This document shows positions 1-7,880 of a DNA stretch of 26,000 bases, in pieces. The notes beneath the pieces are model-generated. The model saw only the letters and a list, made by a program, of their open reading frames with translations, ran no database searches and was not told the origin of the DNA. The number at the start of each line of letters is the position of its first letter. Positions within the stretch are counted from its first letter, which is position 1. Source of the stretch: CADCTM01 sp049671305. Lineage in GTDB: Bacteria; Cyanobacteriota; Cyanobacteriia; Cyanobacteriales; Coleofasciculaceae. The stretch covers positions 1-26,000 of the forward strand of contig JBATUR010000031.1 in the NCBI GenBank assembly GCA_049671305.1, given 5' to 3'. The position numbers and the translations under genes were made by a program.

Positions 1-1
1 T

Positions 2-664
2 CACGGCGGGGCAGGGGCGCGTAATGTAGGTACAAAAGAAGCTAGCGGTCGCTGGATCATGTATCTTGATGACGACGATCGCCTGCTTCCCCAGATGGCT
101 GCCCTATCTCTGGAAGCGCTGGAAAAAACCACCTTACCTCCACCTGTCGCCGTGCTATCTGGGATAGAGGTTGTCAGTGCCGCAGGTGAAGTCACCAGCA
201 CCCGCCTGCCGCCGCCAGTTCGTCCACTCGGTGCCCACTTCTCTCTAGAGGAACTGGAAACGGGATGTTCTTACAATACCAAGCAGACGATGGTCGTCGA
301 GCGCCAGGTGATTGAGCAAATTGGTGGCTGGGATGAAGCGTTTCGTTCCCGCGTTCATTCGGAGCTGTTTTTGCGGCTCAACCCAGTCTGCTCAATTCTC
401 GGTTTGCCGACGGTTACCTACCGACTCTATACCCACGAAGGGGTGCGAGTCTCAAGTAATTCATCGCTGCGCCAGGAAAGCTTTGAACGTTTGGTAGACA
501 AGCACCGAGGACTGTTTAAGGCGCACCCCAAGATGTTTGCCAATTTTGTCTATGAGCACGCCTGCACATCTTACAGGTTTGGTCAGAAAGGTGCGGCTTT
601 TTCCAGCCTCTGCTGGGCGCTGCAACTTGATCCGCGTCACACTCTTTCCCGGTTGCTGAATTAG
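2..664 (+). CDS. Family 2 glycosyltransferase, 5'-truncated by the window edge
   Basis: The reading frame is open from the first complete codon at position 2, so the gene starts upstream. The first visible residues include GARNVG followed by MYLDDDD, the end of the nucleotide-sugar domain of a GT2 (GT-A fold) enzyme; the Asp cluster at 68-79 is the metal-binding DxD region. Further on, VIEQIGGWDEAF and a histidine/serine-rich acceptor region (VHSELFLRL) match the usual GT2 'GGFDE' acceptor part. The last ~70 residues resemble a small helical tail. The enzyme should transfer a sugar to a growing surface glycan at the inner face of the membrane; donor and acceptor cannot be read. A second GT2 gene begins 35 bases downstream, so they are probably co-transcribed. 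This gene looks clearly more GC-rich than the two that follow. Family call is firm; substrate unknown. Confidence 0.85.
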   Translation, partial: HGGAGARNVGTKEASGRWIMYLDDDDRLLPQMAALSLEALEKTTLPPPVAVLSGIEVVSAAGEVTSTRLPPPVRPLGAHFSLEELETGCSYNTKQTMVVERQVIEQIGGWDEAFRSRVHSELFLRLNPVCSILGLPTVTYRLYTHEGVRVSSNSSLRQESFERLVDKHRGLFKAHPKMFANFVYEHACTSYRFGQKGAAFSSLCWALQLDPRHTLSRLLN

Positions 665-699
665 AGCTTTAAAAAATCTAGAAATGGAACAATTAACCC

Positions 700-1614
700 A
701 TGCAAGTTTTAATGGGACAGGAACAATTTTTTTTCTCAATTGTTATCCCCACCTACAATCGACCAGAGCGACTGGCTACTTGTCTGGAATCGATCTCTGA
801 GGTTGAATATGGGCGCGATCGCTTTGAGGTAATTGTGGTAGATGATGGTAGTCAAGTGTCAATAGAACCAGTAGTTGCTCTGTTTTATGAGCGGCTTGAG
901 CTGACCTTGATTACTCAAACCAACGCAGGACCCGCCAAAGCACGTAATACTGGAGCAGCAAGGGCAAAAGGTAATTTTCTCGTCTTTACTGACGACGACT
1001 GCACCCTCGCTGCTGATTACTTACAAAAGCTGGAAGTTAGCGTTATTAAAACACCGGATTATTTAATTGGTGGTCGCACTCTCAATGCCCTGGAAAGTAA
1101 CTTGTATTCAACAGCTAGTCAGGCACTAATTGATTATCTTTACGATTACTACAATACGGGTTCTAAACAGTCAAACTTTTTTGCTTCTAATAACTTTGCC
1201 ATGCCAACGGAGTATTTCAATGCCCTGGGTGGTTTTGATACAACTTTTCCTTTAGCAGCAGGAGAAGATCGGGAATTTTGCGATCGCTGGCTGCGTCATG
1301 GTTACAAAATGACTTATGCTCCAGAGGTGCAAATTTATCATGCCCATAAACTGACATTAACTAAATTTTGGCATCAGCACTTTAATTATGGTCGCGGCGC
1401 TTTCTGCTTTCACAAAACACGTTCTCAGCATGAATTGGAGCGTGTAAAAGTAGAGCCAATATCATTTTATTCCAATTTGCTAATGTATCCATTAACACAA
1501 ACATCAGACCAGCCAAGTTTATTAATTGCAGCCTTATTCTTTTTGTCGCAGGTGGCAAATGTAGCAGGCTTTTTTTGGGAGCGGCTCAATCAAAATACTG
1601 GGAAATTTGCTTGA
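700..1614 (+). CDS. Family 2 glycosyltransferase
   Basis: This is a 304-residue cytosolic GT-A enzyme of normal length for the family. It shows the N-terminal strand SIVIPTYNRPERL (13-25), the first Asp motif VVDDGS (46-51), the NAGPAKARNTG ribose/base loop (75-85), the metal-binding FTDDD (96-100), and the acceptor-side GGFDTTFPLAAGEDREF (177-193) with the probable catalytic base in GED. The tail HAHK...FWHQHFNYGRGAF (about 214-235) is common in glycan-synthesis GT2 proteins. The start at 700 lacks a strong ribosome binding site; an in-frame ATG at 712 would remove only four residues. It lies between another GT2 gene and a GT-C-like membrane protein, which suggests exopolysaccharide or glycolipid assembly. 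Sugar and linkage cannot be predicted. Confidence 0.9.
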   Translation: MQVLMGQEQFFFSIVIPTYNRPERLATCLESISEVEYGRDRFEVIVVDDGSQVSIEPVVALFYERLELTLITQTNAGPAKARNTGAARAKGNFLVFTDDDCTLAADYLQKLEVSVIKTPDYLIGGRTLNALESNLYSTASQALIDYLYDYYNTGSKQSNFFASNNFAMPTEYFNALGGFDTTFPLAAGEDREFCDRWLRHGYKMTYAPEVQIYHAHKLTLTKFWHQHFNYGRGAFCFHKTRSQHELERVKVEPISFYSNLLMYPLTQTSDQPSLLIAALFFLSQVANVAGFFWERLNQNTGKFA

Positions 1615-1692
1615 AGGTAAAATCATTTTTTCTAAATAACTTATTAGCTTTAAATACTATCCAGGCTCATTAAAAAATAAGGGAGTTTTATA

Positions 1693-3267
1693 ATGGAAAC
1701 AACAAAAATTTCATCTAATCAATTTTTAACTGGATTTTTTAAAAAAGATACTACTTTCATAATTACCCTAGTTATAATTTTCTTTTTGTTAGGGATGATT
1801 GGTATTCTCAACCATGAAATGTGGCGAGATGAATTACAAGCTTGGCTCATAGCTAGAGATAGTTCATCCTTAACTGATTTATTCAAAAACTTGAGATATG
1901 AGGGACATCCAGCACTATGGCATATTTTTCTATATATTATTACTCGATTCACCCTTAATCCGATAGCTATGCAGTTTTTTCATTTGATAATTGCCACCGC
2001 TACCATCTTTATATTTACAACATTTTCTCCTTTTACAAGATTGCAAAAAATCTTGTTTACTTTCAGTTATTTTTCTTTCTATGAATACAGTATTATCAGT
2101 AGAAATTACGGTTTAGGAGTTTTACTAATCTTTTTGTTTTGCAAATTTTTTGGGGAACGCCAGCAAAACTATTTATTACTTTCTTGTATCCTGGCATTAT
2201 TAGCCAATACCAACGCTTATAGCTTTCTTCTTTCTATTTGTCTGGCGATAACTTTAGTCATAGAACTGCTTATATCTAAGAATAAGAACAAGTCTATATC
2301 TATAAATAAAGGAATTTTAATAATTAGTTTCCTGGTATTTGCTTTAGGAATTATCCTGGCACTTGTTCAACTCATGCCACCTGCAAATAGTAGTTTCCAA
2401 GGCGATGCCACATTTTTTATCCAACAGAATAAATTTTCTCATTTATTCTCCACAATTACAACTATTTGGAGAAGTTATGTACCTATACCCAACGTTTTTG
2501 ACTACAATTTCTGGGATACAAACATTCTCTTAAATGCACAGGTACGCGGTTCGTCATTGCTTAAACTATGTGCACTTCTTTTTTCTTTAGGTTTGCTATT
2601 TATCTCAATCAAGCTGTTTATCCAAAAACCAGTTGCTTTACTTCTTTATTTGTTAGGAACTTTTAGTCTTCTATCGTTCATGTATCTGAAACATTTAGGC
2701 TATCTAAGACATCATGGTAACTTATTTATTTTGTTTCTAGCTTGTTTATGGATTGCCAGCTATTATGAAAAATCAGATGTTTTTAGTAAAAGAATAAAAT
2801 ATTTGAATCCTTTAAGTAATAACCATAAACAGCGATATTTGAATATTATATTATCTTTGCAAGTTTTAGCGGGAGTGTTTGCCTTTACTATGGACTTAAA
2901 CTATCCATTTTCTGGCAGCAAAGAAGTCGCTAACTTTATTGAAGCTCAAGGATTGAATAAAACCTTGATAGTTGGAAGTAAAGACTTTGCAATATCTCCA
3001 ATCGCTGCTTTTTTACAACAAAAAATTTATTACCCAGAAAGTGGTGCATTTGGTGGATTTGTTGATTGGAATAAACGTCGTAGCTTAGGTTCTCAAGCAG
3101 TTATTGATGAAATCAATAATTTTGTCGCGCAGCAAAAACAACAAACACTGCTAATTTTAAGCTCTGAAATCAACACAGAAAAGAAAAACTTTAACTATGT
3201 TGAATTTTGGAAATCCTCTAAAAGTATTACTAGGGAAGATTATAAATTGTACCTCATCAAAAAATAG
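1693..3267 (+). CDS. Multi-spanning GT-C-type glycosyltransferase-like membrane protein
   Basis: This 524-residue protein has about ten or more hydrophobic segments, starting at residues 22-39, and a soluble C-terminal part from about residue 415. The first loop after the first helix carries HEMWRDELQAW (41-51) followed by GHPALWHIFLY (71-81). An acidic pair in this loop is the hallmark of GT-C enzymes that use polyprenyl-phosphate sugars, with Asp46/Glu47 as the candidate catalytic acids. The soluble tail (SKEVANFIEAQGLNKTL onward) resembles the periplasmic end seen in related membrane proteins. The start has a good site, GGGAG at 1681-1685, seven bases before the ATG. Codon use is strongly AT-rich compared with the first gene, so it may have been acquired separately. 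It could instead be an uncharacterised membrane protein of the same superfamily without transfer activity. Confidence 0.7.
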   Translation: METTKISSNQFLTGFFKKDTTFIITLVIIFFLLGMIGILNHEMWRDELQAWLIARDSSSLTDLFKNLRYEGHPALWHIFLYIITRFTLNPIAMQFFHLIIATATIFIFTTFSPFTRLQKILFTFSYFSFYEYSIISRNYGLGVLLIFLFCKFFGERQQNYLLLSCILALLANTNAYSFLLSICLAITLVIELLISKNKNKSISINKGILIISFLVFALGIILALVQLMPPANSSFQGDATFFIQQNKFSHLFSTITTIWRSYVPIPNVFDYNFWDTNILLNAQVRGSSLLKLCALLFSLGLLFISIKLFIQKPVALLLYLLGTFSLLSFMYLKHLGYLRHHGNLFILFLACLWIASYYEKSDVFSKRIKYLNPLSNNHKQRYLNIILSLQVLAGVFAFTMDLNYPFSGSKEVANFIEAQGLNKTLIVGSKDFAISPIAAFLQQKIYYPESGAFGGFVDWNKRRSLGSQAVIDEINNFVAQQKQQTLLILSSEINTEKKNFNYVEFWKSSKSITREDYKLYLIKK

Positions 3268-3298
3268 CTCATCGCTCTAAAATATATTTATTGGAGTT

Positions 3299-4582
3299 GT
3301 GAGATTTAATTTGAAAAAATATCTGACGATATTAGGGATTGTCTTATTAGCAATTTGGGCATTTCAGGAGATGAACTTGCCCTCTTTATCAATGCCAACT
3401 ACCTTCAATCAATTAGAAATAGAGAACTCAATTAAACAAAACCGTACAGGCGATCTTGTTATTAAAGTTGTCAATTCTCGCCAAGAACCAATTGCAGGAG
3501 CAGCTATACAATTAAAGCAAACTCGACATCATTTTGAATTTGGTACAGCATTAAGTACTAAACTTTTCACAAGTAATGTTGACTTGGAACTGCAAAAGAA
3601 ATATCTAGAAACAGCCAAACAACTTTTCAACGCTAGTGTTCATGAAAATGCCTTGAAATGGTATGCTACAGAGCCAGTTAGAGGTCAAGTTAGTTATGCT
3701 GATGCTGACCGCATTTTAAATTGGAGTCAAATAAATCGGCTAAAAATGCGGGGTCATACGCTTTTCTGGGAAGAGGAAAAAAGGAATCAAGACTGGCTAA
3801 AAACATTAAATCAAGAAGAATTATTCTTGGCTGTGCAGAAGAGAACTGTTGAGGTTTGTAGCCGCTATCAAGGTAAAATTGGCGAGTATGACGTTCTTAA
3901 TGAAATGCTCCACGGTGACTTCTTCCGAAAAAGGTTAGGAGAAGACATTGTAGAAAAAATGTTTCGTTGGTGTCATACAGCAGACCCTAACGCCCGCCTT
4001 TATGTCAACGATTATGATATTCTCAATGGTGCAAAACTCGATAGCTACGTCCAACAAATTCGCTACCTTTTGAAGCGTGGAGTTCCCATTGGAGGCATTG
4101 GCGTTCAAGGTCATATTCGCGGCAGTATTTCAGCAGCAAGAGTACAGCAAAGTTTAGATACTTTGGCACAATTTAATCTACCAATTAAAATAACTGAGTT
4201 TGACGTTGTTGCCCCTACTGAAGCAGAAAAAACTCAAATTTTAACAGATGTCTATCGTGTGGCTTTTGCCCATCCTGCTGTAAAGGGCATTCTGATGTGG
4301 GGATTTTGGGAAGGTGCTCATTGGGAACCGAAAGCCGCTTTATACAGCAGAAATTGGCAACCCTTACCGATCGCTAAAGCTTATCTTGATTTGCTCTACA
4401 ACAAGTGGTGGACTAAGTTAGATGGTTTGACAAACCAAGTTGGGGTGCTTCCGGTTCGCGCCTTCTTCGGTGAGTACATCCTTCAAGTAGATACAGGTAA
4501 TAAAGTCTCTTCTTTGTGTTTCACTTTGTCGCCAGAGGAAAAAACCCCAAAAGAGATTGTGATTGTGGTGCAACCTCGCTAG
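3299..4582 (+). CDS. Membrane-anchored GH10 endo-1,4-beta-xylanase-like glycosidase (plant-like type)
   Basis: Residues 6-22 form a signal anchor. Residues 50-85 form a small beta domain (VIKVVNS...FEFGTAL), then the GH10 barrel covers about 100-370. The acid/base is Glu202 in YDVLNEMLHG, and the nucleophile is Glu300 in KITEFDV. HENALKWYATEP (115-126), GHTLFWEEE (152-160), GGIGVQGHI (265-273) and MWGFWEG (333-339) are the usual landmarks. The classical GHTLVWH histidine is replaced by Glu158; as I remember them, plant GH10 enzymes have the same change, the same NEMLH and HPAV...WGFWE motifs, and a similar C-terminal extension (here 371-427, LDGLTNQVG...GEYILQV). The enzyme should cut beta-1,4-xylan-like chains outside the cytoplasmic membrane. 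The start is GTG at 3299 or TTG at 3311; GGAG at 3293-3296 is too close to the GTG, so the TTG is possible. It ends the glycan block. Confidence 0.85.
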   Translation: MRFNLKKYLTILGIVLLAIWAFQEMNLPSLSMPTTFNQLEIENSIKQNRTGDLVIKVVNSRQEPIAGAAIQLKQTRHHFEFGTALSTKLFTSNVDLELQKKYLETAKQLFNASVHENALKWYATEPVRGQVSYADADRILNWSQINRLKMRGHTLFWEEEKRNQDWLKTLNQEELFLAVQKRTVEVCSRYQGKIGEYDVLNEMLHGDFFRKRLGEDIVEKMFRWCHTADPNARLYVNDYDILNGAKLDSYVQQIRYLLKRGVPIGGIGVQGHIRGSISAARVQQSLDTLAQFNLPIKITEFDVVAPTEAEKTQILTDVYRVAFAHPAVKGILMWGFWEGAHWEPKAALYSRNWQPLPIAKAYLDLLYNKWWTKLDGLTNQVGVLPVRAFFGEYILQVDTGNKVSSLCFTLSPEEKTPKEIVIVVQPR

Positions 4583-4740
4583 TTAGGGCTATGGATATGC
4601 TACCCCTAGGGATTATTGGCAGGTATCCAATCGACCAACCATTGCTTTTTGTAAATTTTTTCCTGACATTCCTCTTACTATTTTGAGAGTATGCGTTATC
4701 TTGAGAAAGAGAATTAATTCGGTTGCAGGTTTTGCTTTCA

Positions 4741-4818
4741 TTGACAGGCTTTTTGGTTCTAGTCTTTACAGGCTTCTCTCCGAAATCTAAGTCTCTACAC
4801 ACCTCTGATTTTGGAGAC
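4741..4818 (+). promoter_or_regulatory. Long leader of the RRM gene with possible pairing over the ribosome binding site
   Basis: The 241 bases between the GH10 stop and the RRM start hold no convincing gene. TTGACA at 4741-4746 is a perfect -35 hexamer, but I see no good -10 at the right distance. The ribosome binding site GGAGA (4813-4817) lies six bases before the ATG. Two upstream stretches could pair with it: TCTCC (4777-4781), and GTCTC (4791-4795) with GAGAC (4814-4818). Cyanobacterial RRM genes are often cold-induced and controlled through their leaders, so occlusion of the binding site is plausible. The pairings are only five base pairs long, so this remains tentative. Confidence 0.3.
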
Positions 4819-4823
4819 AATTT

Positions 4824-5135
4824 ATGTCTATTTATGTAGGGAACTTATCCTACGATGTTACACAAGAAGACCTGAACCAAGTCTTTGCAGAATATGGTTC
4901 TGTCAAGCGGGTTCAACTACCTACCGACCGCGAGACAGGTCGGATGCGTGGTTTTGGTTTCGTGGAGATGGGTAGCGATGCAGAAGAAGCGGCTGCTATT
5001 GAAGCTCTAGATGGAGCTGAATGGATGGGTCGCGATCTAAAGGTTAACAAAGCCAAGCCTCGCGAAGACCGAGGCGGCGCTCGTGGTGGTGGCGGCGGTG
5101 GTAACAAGAACTTCTCTCGTGGAAACCGCTACTAA
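4824..5135 (+). CDS. Glycine-tailed RRM RNA-binding protein
   Basis: This 103-residue protein is a single RNA-recognition motif with a short glycine-rich tail. RNP2 is IYVGNL (3-8) and RNP1 is RGFGFVEM (42-49), both with the aromatic residues that stack on RNA bases. The tail (83-103, with GGARGGGGGG and final SRGNRY) is the type found in the cyanobacterial Rbp family (RbpA-like), whose members bind single-stranded RNA, are often cold-induced, and in some species help localise thylakoid-protein mRNAs. The start is clear: ATG with GGAGA six bases upstream. A strong terminator follows at 5205, so the gene is monocistronic. Which Rbp paralogue this is cannot be told from sequence alone, so no symbol is given. 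Confidence 0.95.
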   Translation: MSIYVGNLSYDVTQEDLNQVFAEYGSVKRVQLPTDRETGRMRGFGFVEMGSDAEEAAAIEALDGAEWMGRDLKVNKAKPREDRGGARGGGGGGNKNFSRGNRY

Positions 5136-5204
5136 GGCTGATTCTGAAGGGAAGTCAACAGGACGGACTGAGCGATAAACTTACTTAGTCCTCATACATC
5201 TATC

Positions 5205-5239
5205 AAAAAGGCTCTAGCATCATCGCTAGAGCCTTTTTT
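5205..5239 (+). terminator. Rho-independent terminator of the RRM gene
   Basis: GGCTCTAGC (5210-5218) pairs perfectly with GCTAGAGCC (5225-5233) across a six-base loop. The flanking A5 (5205-5209) and T6 (5234-5239) extend the stem and supply the U-tract. It lies 70 bases after the RRM stop. Because it is A-flanked on one side and T-flanked on the other, it could also stop transcripts of the convergent gene at 5293-5691. Confidence 0.93.
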
Positions 5240-5292
5240 ATGTCTTTTTGTTATTTTAAAGAACTTGACAAGTTAATCAGAGGCAAATTAAA

Positions 5293-5691
5293 TTACTTCT
5301 GACCAGTTGCCTTTTCTAGCTTGTTTTGTAATATCCCTTCAATGGTTTCACCTTGGGAATTGGAGGGACGGTTCATCTGATCGATATCAGCCGCGCCTTG
5401 CACTTCATTTAAACCTTGATTGGATCTCTTGATAACTTCTTTGCCGGAAAGTAAATCTTGAGAGCCGCTGACTTTTTCTTGCGCTGCCCCTTCAATACCT
5501 GTTAGTTGCTCCTCACCCTGAGTTGGGTCACTTGGCATTACAGTTTTGTCCGCTTTATTATTGGCGAAAGGATTTGGTAAGCTATATGCTGGCATAGCAT
5601 TTGAAAATAACATCAATGCACAGACACAACCAGCTACGATAAGACGCAGTGAGCGCCAGAGAGTAGAAATGTTAAACTGAATGGATTTCAT
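5293..5691 (-). CDS. Small secreted cyanobacterial protein (resembles 'low temperature-induced' proteins)
   Basis: The 132-residue product has a basic N-terminus, a hydrophobic core (about 17-30) and a likely signal-peptidase site after MPAYS (about residue 37). The mature part is hydrophilic, rich in Gln, Asn, Gly and Glu, and has no cysteines, which suggests a partly disordered periplasmic or extracellular protein. GLNEVQGAADIDQMNRPSN (residues 93-111) matches my memory of short cyanobacterial proteins labelled 'low temperature-induced protein', but this comes from recall rather than a search. The start is well supported: AGGAGA sits about seven bases before the ATG, and a good sigma-70-type promoter lies upstream (5734-5762). 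It is convergent with the RRM gene and shares its terminator region. Biochemical function is unknown. Confidence 0.8.
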   Translation of the reverse strand: MKSIQFNISTLWRSLRLIVAGCVCALMLFSNAMPAYSLPNPFANNKADKTVMPSDPTQGEEQLTGIEGAAQEKVSGSQDLLSGKEVIKRSNQGLNEVQGAADIDQMNRPSNSQGETIEGILQNKLEKATGQK

Positions 5692-5733
5692 AAAAAGCTT
5701 CTCCTATTTTTGGGAATTTCGGATTTTTGTACA

Positions 5734-5762
5734 ATTTTATTAGCTGACTTAATTTGAGTCAA
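5734..5762 (-). promoter_or_regulatory. Sigma-70-type promoter of the small secreted protein gene
   Basis: Read on the minus strand, TTGACT (5762-5757) and TAAAAT (5739-5734) are separated by exactly 17 bases. Each hexamer matches the consensus at five of six positions. The predicted transcript would start near 5727 and give a leader of about 35 bases holding the AGGAGA ribosome binding site. Confidence 0.7.
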
Positions 5763-5881
5763 GTCAGATTGTACACCACTGCTAATTTACTCAAATCCTT
5801 TATACTAGCAAATCTACACCTAGACAGATCTGTATTAAAAGATTCAAAAATTTACCTATGTCTATGGAGAGAAATTACTTT

Positions 5882-6172
5882 TTAATCATTTTCCAAGAAT
5901 TCAATTTGAGGAACTAACGGGTCTTGAACAATGCCCACACCCGTAAACCCCCAGCGGAGGAGCAAGCCTTTTAACTGAGTGCCAGAGACTGACTCGACAG
6001 CAAAACGATCAGCAATATCAGCACCATGAGTATTGAGATAACTGAGGGCGTCGAAATGCTCACGAAACATCAGCAAATAGCTAGCCTCAGTTGAGTTAGC
6101 GCCGGGACTAGTAGCAACCAGATAGCGACCATCAGCCCTTGATAAAATCAAATAATGAATTTGAGAGAACAT
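5882..6172 (-). CDS. Conserved hypothetical protein, 96 residues
   Basis: I do not recognise a named family. The protein is small and soluble, with no signal peptide or membrane helix. It starts MFSQIHYLILSRADGRYLVA, so it reads like a compact alpha/beta domain: a strand pair at the N-terminus, a helix over residues 33-50 (LMFREHFDALSYLNTHG), and a C-terminal part containing LLLRWGFTGVGIVQDPLVP. It begins 13 bases after the stop of the ABC permease gene on the same strand, so it is probably co-transcribed with it and may be translated by coupling, as no clear ribosome binding site precedes its ATG. Coding potential is supported by the open frame, the tight spacing and ordinary amino-acid composition. 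Confidence 0.7.
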   Translation of the reverse strand: MFSQIHYLILSRADGRYLVATSPGANSTEASYLLMFREHFDALSYLNTHGADIADRFAVESVSGTQLKGLLLRWGFTGVGIVQDPLVPQIEFLEND

Positions 6173-6185
6173 GAAGAGATCACAA

Positions 6186-7247
6186 CTATTTGAGATTTTC
6201 TAAACGAATTCGAGGATCAACGGTTTTTAGCAGCAAATCTGCAAACAAGTTGCCGAGGATCAGCATTAGCGCCCCCATAATTAAGCTACCCATAACCAGG
6301 TATAAATCTTTAGCCAAAAAAGCTTGTAAAATCAGCCGTCCCAAACCGGGCCAGTTGAAGAAATATTCAGCAATAAACGCACCACTCAACAAGCTAGCAA
6401 ACTCAAAACCGAGCAACGTGACTAGAGGGTTGATGGAATTGCGGAGGGCGTGAACATAGATGACACGGTTTTCGGGAAGACCTTTTGCCCGTGCGGTTTG
6501 GATGTAATCTTGACGCAGAACATCGAGCATTTCGCCTCTACTAATACGCTGTAGACCAGCAAAACTGGTCACCGAAAGCGCAATAGTTGGTAAAATCATG
6601 TGCCAAGCCACATCTAAAAATCTGCCGATGGGCGATAAATCATTATGATTAATACTCGTCATACCGCCAACAGGAAACAGGGGCGAAGTATTTTGGGCAA
6701 AAATCAATAAGAACAAAGCAGTGATGAAACTGGGAAAACCTTGACCAGCATAACTGAGGACTTGCAAAACGCGGTCAGCGAGACGATTTTGGTTGACCGC
6801 AGCAACAATACCCAAAGGAATCGCGATCGCCCAAGTAATAATTGTCGAAGCGATCGCCAATAACAAAGTAGCAGCTACCCGTTCCCACAACAAAGAAGAC
6901 ACCGAGCGTTGATAGACAAAACTCGTACCAAAATTGCCTCTAGTTACCACTTGCACCAACCAACGCCAATACTGCACAATTATCGGCTGATCCAAACCAA
7001 ATTGCTGACGATATTCCTCAATTCGTTCCGGTGAAATTTTCGGATTTTGTTTCAGGGTATCCAGATAATCTCCCGGTGCCAACTGAATAATCAAAAAGCT
7101 GAGAACCGACACCAAAAACAAAGTCAGAAGCCCCTGTAAAGACCGCTTGACCACATAAAGAAACGTTTCACTAGTGACAAACTGCTTCAAGCGTTGCCAA
7201 GCGCCATCTAGCCGATTACGGGACGAATTATTAGTAGTAGGAGTCAT
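6186..7247 (-). CDS. OppB/DppB-type ABC transporter permease
   Basis: This 353-residue inner-membrane protein is the first-permease type of a peptide/nickel-like ABC importer. The N-terminal helix (about 34-56) leads into APGDYLDTL and the soluble GLDQPIIVQYWRWL segment (85-98) typical of OppB/DppB. Five further helices follow, and the ATPase-contacting EAA loop lies at about 251-280 (ARAKGLPENRVIYVHALRN). It would form the translocation pore for oligopeptides or similar solutes, with an OppC-type partner, two ATPases and a binding protein. None of these is in the window, so the gene is an orphan here. The start is supported by AGGA seven bases before the ATG. A small unknown gene follows 13 bases downstream. 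Substrate cannot be deduced. Confidence 0.93.
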   Translation of the reverse strand: MTPTTNNSSRNRLDGAWQRLKQFVTSETFLYVVKRSLQGLLTLFLVSVLSFLIIQLAPGDYLDTLKQNPKISPERIEEYRQQFGLDQPIIVQYWRWLVQVVTRGNFGTSFVYQRSVSSLLWERVAATLLLAIASTIITWAIAIPLGIVAAVNQNRLADRVLQVLSYAGQGFPSFITALFLLIFAQNTSPLFPVGGMTSINHNDLSPIGRFLDVAWHMILPTIALSVTSFAGLQRISRGEMLDVLRQDYIQTARAKGLPENRVIYVHALRNSINPLVTLLGFEFASLLSGAFIAEYFFNWPGLGRLILQAFLAKDLYLVMGSLIMGALMLILGNLFADLLLKTVDPRIRLENLK

Positions 7248-7361
7248 GCAAGTGTCCTATATTCTTTGTCATCTGCAAGTACAGTCAAGATGACTGCCCG
7301 ACAAAATGGTATTCAGACTTGTTAGCACAGACTATTAGTAATGAATTTGGTTTGACAATCA

Positions 7362-7880
7362 CTAATACTGAACCAAAGTAATCACTGGCGCTGAGGGCAA
7401 TTTTTGACGCCCAGCTAAATCCACTAACTCAATAATAAAAGCGAAGCCCACCAAGTCGCAGCCGATTTGCTGTAATAGCTTTGCCGTTGCCCCAGCGGTG
7501 CCACCGGTAGCAATTAAATCATCAACAACCAAGATACGACTACCTGCTGTAAAAGCATCCTGATGCACTTCTAGGCAATCGGTACCGTACTCCAATTCAT
7601 ACTCAATTTTTAGCACTTTGGCTGGCAGTTTGCCTGGTTTACGAACCGGGATAAAGCCAATTCCCAATTGATAAGCCAAGGGCGGACCAAAAATAAAGCC
7701 ACGGGACTCCATACCTACCACATAATCAGCAGTAATGCCTGCTTCTTGACACTTTTGAGTCAGTGTATCGATTGTATAGCGCAGTCCATCGGGGTTAGAA
7801 AGCAGTGTGGTGATATCCCGAAATAAAATTCCTGGTTTAGGAAAATCGGGGATATCGCGAATCAGAGACTTTAAATCCAT
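7362..7880 (-). CDS. apt: Adenine phosphoribosyltransferase
   Basis: APT makes AMP from adenine and PRPP in cytosolic purine salvage. At 172 residues the protein has the normal length. The PRPP-binding motif is ILVVDDLIATGGTAGA (116-131). The upstream landmarks DIPDFPKPGILFRDI (9-23), the ESRGF adenine-site segment (58-62) and VRKPGKLP (79-86) are all typical of bacterial Apt. The active site looks complete. It is transcribed in the same direction as the ABC permease, 114 bases upstream of it; I see no clear terminator between them, so read-through is possible, but no functional link is evident. Confidence 0.97.
   Translation of the reverse strand: MDLKSLIRDIPDFPKPGILFRDITTLLSNPDGLRYTIDTLTQKCQEAGITADYVVGMESRGFIFGPPLAYQLGIGFIPVRKPGKLPAKVLKIEYELEYGTDCLEVHQDAFTAGSRILVVDDLIATGGTAGATAKLLQQIGCDLVGFAFIIELVDLAGRQKLPSAPVITLVQY

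Noticed and set aside
4521..4820. A 99-residue minus-strand open frame over the RRM leader and the end of the GH10 gene
   Set aside because: It overlaps the GH10 C-terminus, has no recognisable domain and no clear ribosome binding site; the GH10 reading is firmly supported.
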